DNA of 16,591 nt from Legionellales bacterium UBA2469 (GTDB lineage Bacteria; Pseudomonadota; Gammaproteobacteria; Legionellales; Legionellaceae), in NCBI GenBank assembly GCA_002342175.1, contig DDPL01000078.1, positions 613 to 17,203 of the forward strand. The letters run 5' to 3'. This document shows positions 1 through 7,207 of this stretch, piece after piece. A program made the position numbers and the translations under genes. Every line of letters starts with the position of its first letter. Position 1 is the first letter of the stretch. Below the pieces are notes generated by a model. It was not told the DNA's origin. It worked only from the letters and a program-made list of their open reading frames with translations, and did no database searches.

Positions 1-74
1 GACATGACAAATAAAAAAACAACAACTAAGCATACATAATAAAACCCATCCTTATTTGGAGTTGATTTCATCAT
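1..74 (-). CDS. pstC: Start of probable phosphate ABC transporter permease PstC (partial)
   Basis: A reading frame opens on the minus strand at ATG 74-72, directly after the pstS stop codon (77-75), and stays open for 24 codons to the window edge. A second ATG at 71-69 is an alternative start. A GGA six bases before the first ATG could serve as ribosome binding site. The peptide begins with a short polar stretch (MMKSTPNKDG) followed by a strongly hydrophobic run (CLVVVFLFVM), as expected for a first transmembrane helix. PstC is the inner-membrane permease that, with PstA and PstB, imports phosphate delivered by PstS. The identification comes from the position after pstS and the hydrophobic N-terminus; too little sequence is visible to recognise the family itself. 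It could be another small membrane protein. Confidence 0.6.
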   Translation of the reverse strand, partial: MMKSTPNKDGFYYVCLVVVFLFVM

Positions 75-1112
75 TTACATTCCGTTTTTATTTTCATATT
101 TAAATTTTTTTTTCCATTCGTTTTCAATATATTGAACAACATTTTTAGGCAATGGTACGAAATTAAGCTTAATGGCTTCAGTATCACCGTACTTAAATGC
201 CCAATTAAAAAAATTTAATATGGCAATGCTTTCTTTGAGATTTGTGGTATGAGCTTGTTCTTTCATTAAAATAAATGTGGCCCCAGTGATTGGCCATGCA
301 TTTGAAATTTTTTGATTGGTTAAAATTAAAAAAGGCTCCTTCCAGTTTGCATGTTCAGCCGATGCTTTAATTGTTTCTATGGATGGTTCAATGAATTGAT
401 GCGCGCTATTTTCTAGAGACGTATATTGCATTTGATGGGTTCGCACATAAGAGTATTCTACATATCCAATTGAATAAGGGATTTGTTTGACAAATACGAC
501 AATGCCGTCATTTCCTTTTCCACCAAGGCCAATAGGCCATTGAACATAAACATCATGACCAACCTTTTTTTTCCATGCGTCAGATACTTGAGAAAGATAA
601 TAGGTAAATAAAAACGACGTACCGGAACCATCGGAACGATGAATGACGGTAATTTTTTTATTCGGCAGTATAACGTCTGGATTTAAATTTTGTATTTTAG
701 AATCATTCCAATGAGTAATTTTTCCCATAAAAATCTCAGCAAGAATCTCTCCTTTCATTTTTATAGGTGCTTTGATTTCAGGTATATTGTATACAGGAAC
801 CACACCTCCTAATAAAGTTGGGAACTGAATTAAGTGATTTTTAGTTAATTGTTCTTGAGTTAGGGGTTTGTCTGTTGCGCCAAAATGAACAGTTCCTGCC
901 GTAATTTGTTGTATTCCCCCTCCGGAACCAATTGCCTGGTAATTAATTCGAACATGCTCATGTTTTTCATAAAGTTCCGCCCAACGAATATAAATCGGTG
1001 CTGGAAATGTTGCGCCTGCACCAGATACATCGATTTCTTCAGCCAATATAGGAGATGAACATAGGGTTATGCCCAGCATTAAAAAGATTTTAATTAATGA
1101 GTTCTTTATCAT
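75..1112 (-). CDS. pstS: Periplasmic phosphate-binding protein PstS
   Basis: This is the substrate-binding component of the high-affinity phosphate ABC transporter, working in the periplasm. The 345-residue protein starts with a Sec signal peptide (KNSLIK, a hydrophobic run, likely cleavage after A24 in ILA-EE). Family motifs follow in order: GAGATFPAP (31-39), GSGGGIQQI (62-70), FGATDKPL (77-84) and the phosphate-contacting RSDGSGTSF (159-167). Length and motif order match Gram-negative PstS proteins. It starts 7 bases after the stop of the mgtC-like gene, with an AAGGAA inside the end of that gene as a rather distant ribosome binding site, so the two are almost certainly co-transcribed, and the next gene begins right behind its stop. 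C18 is not in a good lipobox, so a soluble periplasmic form is more likely than a lipoprotein. Confidence 0.95.
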   Translation of the reverse strand: MIKNSLIKIFLMLGITLCSSPILAEEIDVSGAGATFPAPIYIRWAELYEKHEHVRINYQAIGSGGGIQQITAGTVHFGATDKPLTQEQLTKNHLIQFPTLLGGVVPVYNIPEIKAPIKMKGEILAEIFMGKITHWNDSKIQNLNPDVILPNKKITVIHRSDGSGTSFLFTYYLSQVSDAWKKKVGHDVYVQWPIGLGGKGNDGIVVFVKQIPYSIGYVEYSYVRTHQMQYTSLENSAHQFIEPSIETIKASAEHANWKEPFLILTNQKISNAWPITGATFILMKEQAHTTNLKESIAILNFFNWAFKYGDTEAIKLNFVPLPKNVVQYIENEWKKKFKYENKNGM

Positions 1113-1119
1113 AAAATGT

Positions 1120-1869
1120 CTAATTCCTTGAATAAGAAACTTGTATGCTAGTTACGCCTAGCAAGTTCTTAAGTTGCTCAGCAATCGATGTGATGCTGTG
1201 ACTATCTTTTTTTCGATGGGTTGTTGCCAATAAATGTAATTCAGACGAATCAATACCATATTGAAGGCTGATTGTTGATGTTAGAATTTTATAACCAAAT
1301 TCTTTAAGTGGGACTGAGATTTTATTGAGTTTAATTTTTGATTGATTATCAAATTTCATATTGACGACAATTGAGTGCTTTGATGGAAGGTAATTTTCAA
1401 TATTAAACATCCACATCATTAAAGAATATTGAAGCGCGGTAAATGCAATTGCTAAAAAATAAAACCCCAAGCCTACTAAGATTCCCATGACAGAACAAGC
1501 CCAGATTGATGCGGCTGTTGTTAGTCCTGTAATAGAAAATCCATCTTTTAAAATAACCCCTGCGCATAGAAATCCAAGTCCTGTTACAATCCCTTGAATG
1601 ACCCTTGTTGGATCACAACCTGTAATTAAAGATGCTTGAGCGCCATACCAATATTCTGGATGCCCAAGTATCACAATTAAAGCCGCAGATGCCATGGATA
1701 CTAGGCCATAGGTTCGCATTCCTGCGGCACGACCATGATAGGAGCGTTCATATCCAATAATTAAGCCAAGACCCAGCGCACCGAGAAGGTTTAAAATCAT
1801 CATAATATTGGCCATAAGCATACTTTTAGACCAATAATTTAATAATTGAGATAAAATGACGTCAATCAT
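1120..1869 (-). CDS. MgtC/SapB-family inner-membrane protein
   Basis: The 249-residue protein has the MgtC layout: an N-terminal membrane domain of several helices and a soluble C-terminal domain of about 85 residues (after about 160) that resembles the ACT-like tail of MgtC. Visible family signatures are GLIIGYERS (35-43) followed by AAGMRTYGLVS (48-58), then a DPTRVIQGIVTGLGFLCAGVI segment near residues 86-106 and GLTTAASIW shortly after. MgtC proteins help pathogens survive in macrophages and low magnesium; in Salmonella MgtC modulates the F-ATPase and has been linked to PhoR and phosphate uptake. Here the gene leads an operon with pstS, which supports a phosphate-related role. A GGA eight bases before the ATG supports the chosen start; in-frame ATGs at codons 17-24 are alternatives that would fit the Salmonella length better. 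Confidence 0.9.
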   Translation of the reverse strand: MIDVILSQLLNYWSKSMLMANIMMILNLLGALGLGLIIGYERSYHGRAAGMRTYGLVSMASAALIVILGHPEYWYGAQASLITGCDPTRVIQGIVTGLGFLCAGVILKDGFSITGLTTAASIWACSVMGILVGLGFYFLAIAFTALQYSLMMWMFNIENYLPSKHSIVVNMKFDNQSKIKLNKISVPLKEFGYKILTSTISLQYGIDSSELHLLATTHRKKDSHSITSIAEQLKNLLGVTSIQVSYSRN

Positions 1870-1910
1870 TCATGAAATCCATTTCAATTATGCATCTTAA
1901 TAGTATTATC

Positions 1911-1940
1911 AAAATAACGCTTGTGATGCCAACCTGTCAA
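1911..1940 (-). promoter_or_regulatory. Probable sigma70 promoter of the mgtC-pst operon
   Basis: Reading the minus strand, a perfect TTGACA -35 box lies at 1940-1935. An 18-base spacer separates it from TATTTT (1916-1911), a four-of-six match to the -10 consensus. Transcription would start near 1904, leaving about 35 bases of leader before the ATG at 1869. A palindrome covers the -35 region. Confidence 0.5.
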
Positions 1941-1949
1941 TTAAATTGA
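1937..1949. promoter_or_regulatory. Operator-like 13-bp palindrome over the -35 box
   Basis: TCAATT (1937-1942) and AATTGA (1944-1949) form perfect arms around one central base, and the left arm overlaps four bases of the TTGACA -35 box. The placement suits a repressor site for the phosphate operon. The neighbouring CTGTCA (1934-1939) resembles half of a PhoB box, but no second unit at the usual 11-base spacing is convincing. In AT-rich DNA such palindromes also occur by chance. Confidence 0.3.
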
Positions 1950-2060
1950 TGGTTGAGTCATCATTTCTTATTTTGCTTTTAAATTTTAAAGCTGGGAACA
2001 TATTTCACTCGCATTATTTAATGGTGTATAAAAAATCATGGTTAAAAAAAATTTATTGTG

Positions 2061-2090
2061 TTGATTTATTATATTTAATTAATGTAAAAT
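2061..2090 (+). promoter_or_regulatory. Possible promoter of the deaminase-like gene
   Basis: TTGATT (2061-2066) and TAAAAT (2085-2090) are separated by 18 bases and lie 31 bases before the ATG at 2121. The surrounding 251-base gap (1870-2120) is very AT-rich, so a chance match is possible. Apart from the two promoters and the palindrome I see nothing else in this gap. Confidence 0.3.
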
Positions 2091-2120
2091 ATATTATTAT
2101 CCTCTTTTTAATGATGAATA

Positions 2121-3197
2121 ATGCCATTAATTTCTTCAAAAAAATCTTTATTTACGCCGACAAAAAACCTTGATGTTGAATATTTTTTTCTTAATTCAGA
2201 AGACGATTCTAGCACATCGAGTGTTACCCTTGAAGGCAATGAGCTTCACAAAGATTTAACTATGGGTTGTTCTCAAGCTCTGCAACTCCGAAAAGACTTG
2301 AGAACGAAAACGGGAAAGCCAGTATATAAAACTGATTTAAAGGATATCAATTTTGCAACGATGGGAATGACCTTATTGTATTCTGATACGGATACATCAG
2401 AAGGTTATTTGGGGGATGATGTCTTATCACACTATTTGCCAGTACAATCACCTACCAATGCTCAACGTGTTGTTTCAACCATGGATTTTTATTCGGATTC
2501 TTATTTACAGGCAGGTGTTACTGATAATAAAGCCAAGAGATGTCATCTATACAATCAAAGTTTAAAAAATCGCGTAAGTGCTTTTTCAAGCATGTCTAAT
2601 CAATATCATCTTGGATCAGCAATATCAGATGTTACAAAGGTTCAAGAAGTTATAGAATCATCGATGTTTCATGAAACTTATCACCATACTGAACAAGCGG
2701 GAATGTTTTATATTGAATCTGATGTATATATCAATTTACTGTTGAGTGAACTAGAAAAAATTGATGCTGCTCTATTTTATGGATTTGTACTTGATATTCA
2801 TACGCAGCGCACAATGTGTGCAAACTGTAATTTATCATTATTGGGTATGCAAGAAACCGCATCTGCTGGTTTCTTAAATAAAGTTGGTCATGCGCTTAAA
2901 AAAAGAAATATTGAGTTAAATGATATGGGTATTTCATTTAGCGCGCGCGTTAGCGGTGAAACGATATATGGCGGGGCACCTAAAGACGCCTTTAAGTTAC
3001 CCGATGATGAATCAATTCCACATAACTTATATCCTCAAATAGAAACTGAAGTGTTTCAGAAACTCATTCCATTCAGTATTCCTAGTGGGGCACAAGCAAA
3101 AAAATCGATTTACAAAGGGGCCTTATTTGCCAGTACTCATTCAACCAAGTCGAAGTGGGAAGAAGCCATTGCTGGATGTAAAGCTTTAAACATTTAA
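2121..3197 (+). CDS. Putative zinc-dependent deaminase-fold protein, effector candidate
   Basis: This 358-residue protein has no signal peptide or membrane helix and belongs to no family I recognise with certainty. Its centre shows a pattern typical of the cytidine/nucleic-acid deaminase superfamily. HTE (189-191) opens a predicted helix with the HxE zinc/proton-shuttle motif. A strand-like hydrophobic segment (LFYGFVLDI) then leads into TQRTMCANCNLSLLG with a CxxC pair (C233, C236). The spacing of 42 residues is somewhat longer than in classical family members, and the usual proline before the first cysteine is a methionine. About 180 residues precede the motif and 120 follow it. The C-terminus (KWEEAIAGCKALNI) combines two glutamates with hydrophobic residues, as in many Dot/Icm substrates. 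There is no clear ribosome binding site; the ATG at 2121 is the first in frame. It faces the large helical gene with 14 bases between their stops. Deaminase fold moderately likely; target unknown. Confidence 0.6.
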   Translation: MPLISSKKSLFTPTKNLDVEYFFLNSEDDSSTSSVTLEGNELHKDLTMGCSQALQLRKDLRTKTGKPVYKTDLKDINFATMGMTLLYSDTDTSEGYLGDDVLSHYLPVQSPTNAQRVVSTMDFYSDSYLQAGVTDNKAKRCHLYNQSLKNRVSAFSSMSNQYHLGSAISDVTKVQEVIESSMFHETYHHTEQAGMFYIESDVYINLLLSELEKIDAALFYGFVLDIHTQRTMCANCNLSLLGMQETASAGFLNKVGHALKKRNIELNDMGISFSARVSGETIYGGAPKDAFKLPDDESIPHNLYPQIETEVFQKLIPFSIPSGAQAKKSIYKGALFASTHSTKSKWEEAIAGCKALNI

Positions 3198-3211
3198 GTA
3201 TTTGATGCAAT

Positions 3212-6200
3212 TCATAGGCCCAGATTATCTATTTTTAGTTCTTCTGAGTTCAGACCATCAGATGATGAGCCATTAGAAAATAATCCACTCTTGAATGGTT
3301 TTGGTGATAATACATTCTCATATTTACAGAATGTTTGTTTTAACAAACCAAGCCATCTTTCTAGCTCATCAATACTGTATTGGCGCTCCTCAAGATCAGT
3401 ATGAGCTTCAACTTTTTCATGTTTTGAAGGCATGGTTGCTGTAGATGATTTTTTTCCATCTTCATGACGCAGTTTTTCTGTGTGTAGTATTCCTGATTTG
3501 GATTTCCAATCATTGAAAAATAATCGTTTGGTTTGCTCTATTATTTTATCTCTGTTCAGTAACTTTTCTAAGTTATCGATATCGTCCTCGGTCACTTGAA
3601 TTTTTTGGGAGATGATATTCAGCAACGATTTTTTTTGTTCTTCAAACTTTTCTTTTTCAGCACTTGTACTTTCAGATTCGAGGCTTAAAGGTGACAACTT
3701 TGTTTTAAGTGTATTCGTTTGAATTTTCTTTAATTGACAGAGATCAGTTTTCTTGTTATACAATTGTTCTGTAGTCATTGTGAGAATCAAAGAAAATGCA
3801 ATTCGAATAGGTGGTTTTTGTTCTCTTGATTGCTCTAAGAATTGACGGGCTTTTTGAGCAGTTTTACCATCTAACCATTTTTGTTCTGAAACATTTAAAT
3901 GTTGAGCCCAATTAAGCGTATCTGAAGAAAATTTCCAGTTTTGAGGCCGATTTGATGTGATTAGACTTTGATTTTGATTGGCTTTTACATTTATTTGATA
4001 AGCTTGTTTTAAAATTTTTATAGTCTGCTTGCGTGCAATTCGAATATTTACAGGCTCAGCTTCTATGATATTTTGAGCAAGTTCTAAGTTTTTTTGAAGT
4101 GTATTGATATGTGCATCAACTCTTTCACCAATACGATTAGATTCAGAAATGTTTTTTAGCACACTTGCAAAATACTGAATAGCTAAATAACGTATATCAA
4201 GTGATTTTTCAGCGCTTTTTTGACTTTTAAATGTCCTAAATGCATTCATCATTTTATCTCGTATACCATCTATGAGTAATGATGAGCCATAATGATAAAT
4301 TGAATTTAATTTTCTTTCCAAGTCATTGAAATAATCATCATTACTTATTTCTAGGTTTAAATCATCTCTGTTTGATGTTCGTGATGGATTTGGGCAGTTA
4401 TCATGGATATATTTTAATTTTGATTCAATATCCAAAATATCTTGCAAAGAGCGTTCTGCTTCACGATATAAAAATTGTAGTTGATTGGCAATGATATCTG
4501 TGATTTCAGTATCATCACGAACTTCCAATTCTAAATTATCTTTGTTACGTCGAATATCTCTGGCTATTGCTCTTATATCTGCTAAATTCATTTCTCTAGG
4601 TATTTTCGAATATTGTAGTTTTATGGAATTGTAAACTTCCTCGGCTTTTGCATGATGCTGTTTTTTCAATTGAATATGCAGTTTTTTTGCGATGCTATAA
4701 AGTTGCCTAAATTGAACAGCATCATAGCCTTTATTTAGGCTCGATAAATGATGGATTATTTTAAAGTCGGCTTGTATGCACGCGCGTTTAAAAAATTTCA
4801 CGGGTGTTAAATCATCGGAATATTCAAGATTGTTTTTATAATCCAAGATTATATTACGTTGTTCAATGAGTCTTGCTCTATGAATATTTAAATTTGCGCG
4901 TTTTTGATGTTGTTGATGTGTAAGCCAATGATCTATTTTATAAATCTCTTTTGCACTCTCAACTTCTTTTGTCGCTGTATGTTCAATATTTTCTATCTCA
5001 TGAAGCACATCGGTAGTAATCTTATCTTTGATATCGACTTTATCGGAAAGAAGCATTTCCCTAACATATTGACTATAAATCTTGATTTCAATGAAACATA
5101 ATTCAATATGTAGGAAAATCGTATCTGCAGATTTTGGGTTTGACCTTTCGATAGAATCGTGGATATTTTTAAGCTCTGTATAAAATGTATCGATGGATTC
5201 CGCAGATGTATCTTCAAGGCCATTATAGTAAGCAATAGAAAAGCTAACATCCTTCATTTTTAATAAGTGTTGAATACTATCATTGATTTGCAGCTTGCAA
5301 TTTTTGCTCAAACGCATGCGTGCAATATTTTCTCTCGCAATTAATTCACTTCCCATATCAAATGAGGGTAACTCATCAATCATATTCAGCATAAGTGAAT
5401 AATAAATGTGTGTGCCTTGTTGAATTTGAAAGATTTGTTCGTTAGCTGAAAATGATTTTTTTCGTGCCTCTAATAAGCGAGTATATTTTTCTGTTTCATA
5501 AGTCGGATGACTACGCGATGCAAATAGAGCCAGATTTGCGGATTCTAGCACTTCACGTAGATTTTCCAAATCTTTGTCTAAATAAATTTGACTTTCATTC
5601 ATACATGCAATCCAAGCCTTGGCTGCATATGCGGCATATTTTGATAAGTACAATGGGTGGCTCATGTTTGTTTCACTATCAAAACTAGACTGTATCGCGT
5701 CAAGAGTCTGCTTTTTAATGAGTTGAGCATCTTCTTTTTTATACTCTAAATTAAATTCTTGTGACGCATTTTGCGTTATTAGCGATGCAATTGAATCATC
5801 GTAACATTCTAATTCTTCGGTTTGTTCACCATGCGATATTAATCCATAAATAAGTTGTAAACGCTTTTCATAGTCGTTTTGTCTTTTTGCAGTCCATGGA
5901 CATTCAAATTTTTCTTCAGGGTATCTTAGATCTGCTGGTGAAGATTGCGTTTTATGAGAGATTGGCTTGAGATGATAAACCGACTGATGTAGGAAAAAAT
6001 CAGGAACTAATCGTCGAAGTACTTCAATATGAGCCTCTTCTAAAATTTCATTGCTACTCTTTGTTGCAAAATTAACACCTAGATCAGCTGTTGTTTCACC
6101 ATTGCCAATTAAAATCAGAGGATATTTGGAATTTCCATCCAATGTTAAATTTTTACGATGCTTAGGTTGCAATCCAAAATTGATTCTTTTTTCTGTATTA

Positions 6201-7111
6201 AGAATAGGGGCATGATTTAATGCCCCTATAATTGTGTAAGGTTTAAAAGCATATTTTTTTCCAGTTGATTGTAGAATATAAGAATCAAGTCCACCGAGCA
6301 AGCTTCTAACCGCCGGTCCACAACGTCGTAAGATATGATTAACATCTTCATCAAGTTCAAGTGTTTTTCGAGTACCAATTTGAGATAAATGTAAACGAAA
6401 ATTTGCAAAATCAATGCTTGGCCAATCTCGATAACTTAAGCTATCTGAAGAAGGTGGTATTGCTGCATTGATAAGCGCACGTACAACATTGTTTTTTTGT
6501 TCACGAAGTCGCGCAATTGCGAAGGTTTTCATGGCATTTACAAAAAATCCCGCAAGCTTCATGTAACCATTTTCACCGGCGGCAAGTCTTAAAATTAAAA
6601 ATTGGTAGCGATAACTTAAAATACTGGCCACCCGTTGAGAAATAATTTCATAATCTTGGGAAGGAATATAGTATAACATTTGTGCTGAATATAAGTTTTG
6701 CTCTGCTTCTGATTGTTGTCGCTTTTCTTCATAACTATCTAAGATAGTGTTATTGAGGGCATTTGCAGCTTCAAGCGTGATGTTTGCAGCTGTACCAATC
6801 CCCATAGGAGCACTGTTTGTTGCATCTTTTGCGGCTTGAGTAAATTGTAAGACTTGAGCTTTTTTTTGTTTGTTTCGATTGGTTAAAAAGCTTAAATAAT
6901 CTGCGCGCTGCGCTGCTAATTTATTATGCTCTTCTTGTGCATTTAGCATCGCAACAACGCCTTTTTGAATGACTGCTTCGAATTCTTCTCGCTTATGTTG
7001 GATAATTCTATTCAATGTTTGGCGGTCTTCTGCCGTCATACGAATAATAAAGCGCTGGGATTCATGTATCATGTTCGCCACATCAGGTTCCTTCTGAAGA
7101 TTAAACATCAT
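3212..7111 (-). CDS. Large helical/coiled-coil protein of unknown function, effector candidate
   Basis: I do not recognise this 1299-residue protein. It has no signal peptide and no transmembrane helix. It is rich in K, E, Q, N and L and reads as helical over most of its length, with heptad-like stretches especially near 20-80, 650-900 and 1150-1190 (KEKFEEQKKSLL onward). A more mixed, possibly globular part lies around residues 210-400. The C-terminus is serine-rich and ends NSEELKIDNLGL, acidic residues followed by hydrophobic ones, compatible with a Dot/Icm secretion signal. Very long coiled-coil proteins without homology to core genes are a known class of Legionella effectors (SdhA is one), but no specific match is claimed. 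The ATG at 7111 has AGG eight bases upstream; an in-frame GTG ten codons in has a better AAGGA in front. The gene is divergent from the MurE-like gene. Confidence 0.8.
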   Translation of the reverse strand: MMFNLQKEPDVANMIHESQRFIIRMTAEDRQTLNRIIQHKREEFEAVIQKGVVAMLNAQEEHNKLAAQRADYLSFLTNRNKQKKAQVLQFTQAAKDATNSAPMGIGTAANITLEAANALNNTILDSYEEKRQQSEAEQNLYSAQMLYYIPSQDYEIISQRVASILSYRYQFLILRLAAGENGYMKLAGFFVNAMKTFAIARLREQKNNVVRALINAAIPPSSDSLSYRDWPSIDFANFRLHLSQIGTRKTLELDEDVNHILRRCGPAVRSLLGGLDSYILQSTGKKYAFKPYTIIGALNHAPILNTEKRINFGLQPKHRKNLTLDGNSKYPLILIGNGETTADLGVNFATKSSNEILEEAHIEVLRRLVPDFFLHQSVYHLKPISHKTQSSPADLRYPEEKFECPWTAKRQNDYEKRLQLIYGLISHGEQTEELECYDDSIASLITQNASQEFNLEYKKEDAQLIKKQTLDAIQSSFDSETNMSHPLYLSKYAAYAAKAWIACMNESQIYLDKDLENLREVLESANLALFASRSHPTYETEKYTRLLEARKKSFSANEQIFQIQQGTHIYYSLMLNMIDELPSFDMGSELIARENIARMRLSKNCKLQINDSIQHLLKMKDVSFSIAYYNGLEDTSAESIDTFYTELKNIHDSIERSNPKSADTIFLHIELCFIEIKIYSQYVREMLLSDKVDIKDKITTDVLHEIENIEHTATKEVESAKEIYKIDHWLTHQQHQKRANLNIHRARLIEQRNIILDYKNNLEYSDDLTPVKFFKRACIQADFKIIHHLSSLNKGYDAVQFRQLYSIAKKLHIQLKKQHHAKAEEVYNSIKLQYSKIPREMNLADIRAIARDIRRNKDNLELEVRDDTEITDIIANQLQFLYREAERSLQDILDIESKLKYIHDNCPNPSRTSNRDDLNLEISNDDYFNDLERKLNSIYHYGSSLLIDGIRDKMMNAFRTFKSQKSAEKSLDIRYLAIQYFASVLKNISESNRIGERVDAHINTLQKNLELAQNIIEAEPVNIRIARKQTIKILKQAYQINVKANQNQSLITSNRPQNWKFSSDTLNWAQHLNVSEQKWLDGKTAQKARQFLEQSREQKPPIRIAFSLILTMTTEQLYNKKTDLCQLKKIQTNTLKTKLSPLSLESESTSAEKEKFEEQKKSLLNIISQKIQVTEDDIDNLEKLLNRDKIIEQTKRLFFNDWKSKSGILHTEKLRHEDGKKSSTATMPSKHEKVEAHTDLEERQYSIDELERWLGLLKQTFCKYENVLSPKPFKSGLFSNGSSSDGLNSEELKIDNLGL

Positions 7112-7115
7112 CTTT

Positions 7116-7146
7116 TTGACCTAAACTTTAAAATATTTTTTATATT
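7116..7146 (+). promoter_or_regulatory. Weak candidate promoter for the MurE-like gene
   Basis: TTGACC (7116-7121) and TATATT (7141-7146) lie 19 bases apart in the 96-base gap between the divergent genes, which would give a leader of roughly 55 bases. The spacing is longer than ideal and the gap is full of A/T runs, so other -10 candidates such as GATAAA near 7170 cannot be excluded. Confidence 0.25.
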
Positions 7147-7207
7147 TCTTCAATTTTTTTTTATGTTACGATAAAAATACATCGACTATAAAAAAAGACA
7201 TTCTTCA

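Noticed and set aside
1059..1061. PstS as a lipoprotein through C18
   Set aside because: The residues before C18 (ITL) do not make a normal lipobox, and a good signal peptidase I site follows at A24.
1934..1966. PhoB box upstream of the mgtC-pst operon
   Set aside because: CTGTCA is present once, on the strand opposite to the usual orientation, and the next 11-base unit does not match; too weak to call.
1946..2173. 75-codon plus-strand ORF before the deaminase-like gene
   Set aside because: It lies mostly in very AT-rich intergenic DNA, overlaps the start of the deaminase-like gene in another frame, and its composition (runs of I, L, K, N, F) is what random AT-rich sequence gives.
4904..5250. 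Short ORFs on both strands inside the 1299-residue gene
   Set aside because: They are shadows of a long continuous coding frame, with no ribosome binding sites and no recognisable motifs. The same holds for the small frames inside the MurE-like, katG and 699-residue genes.
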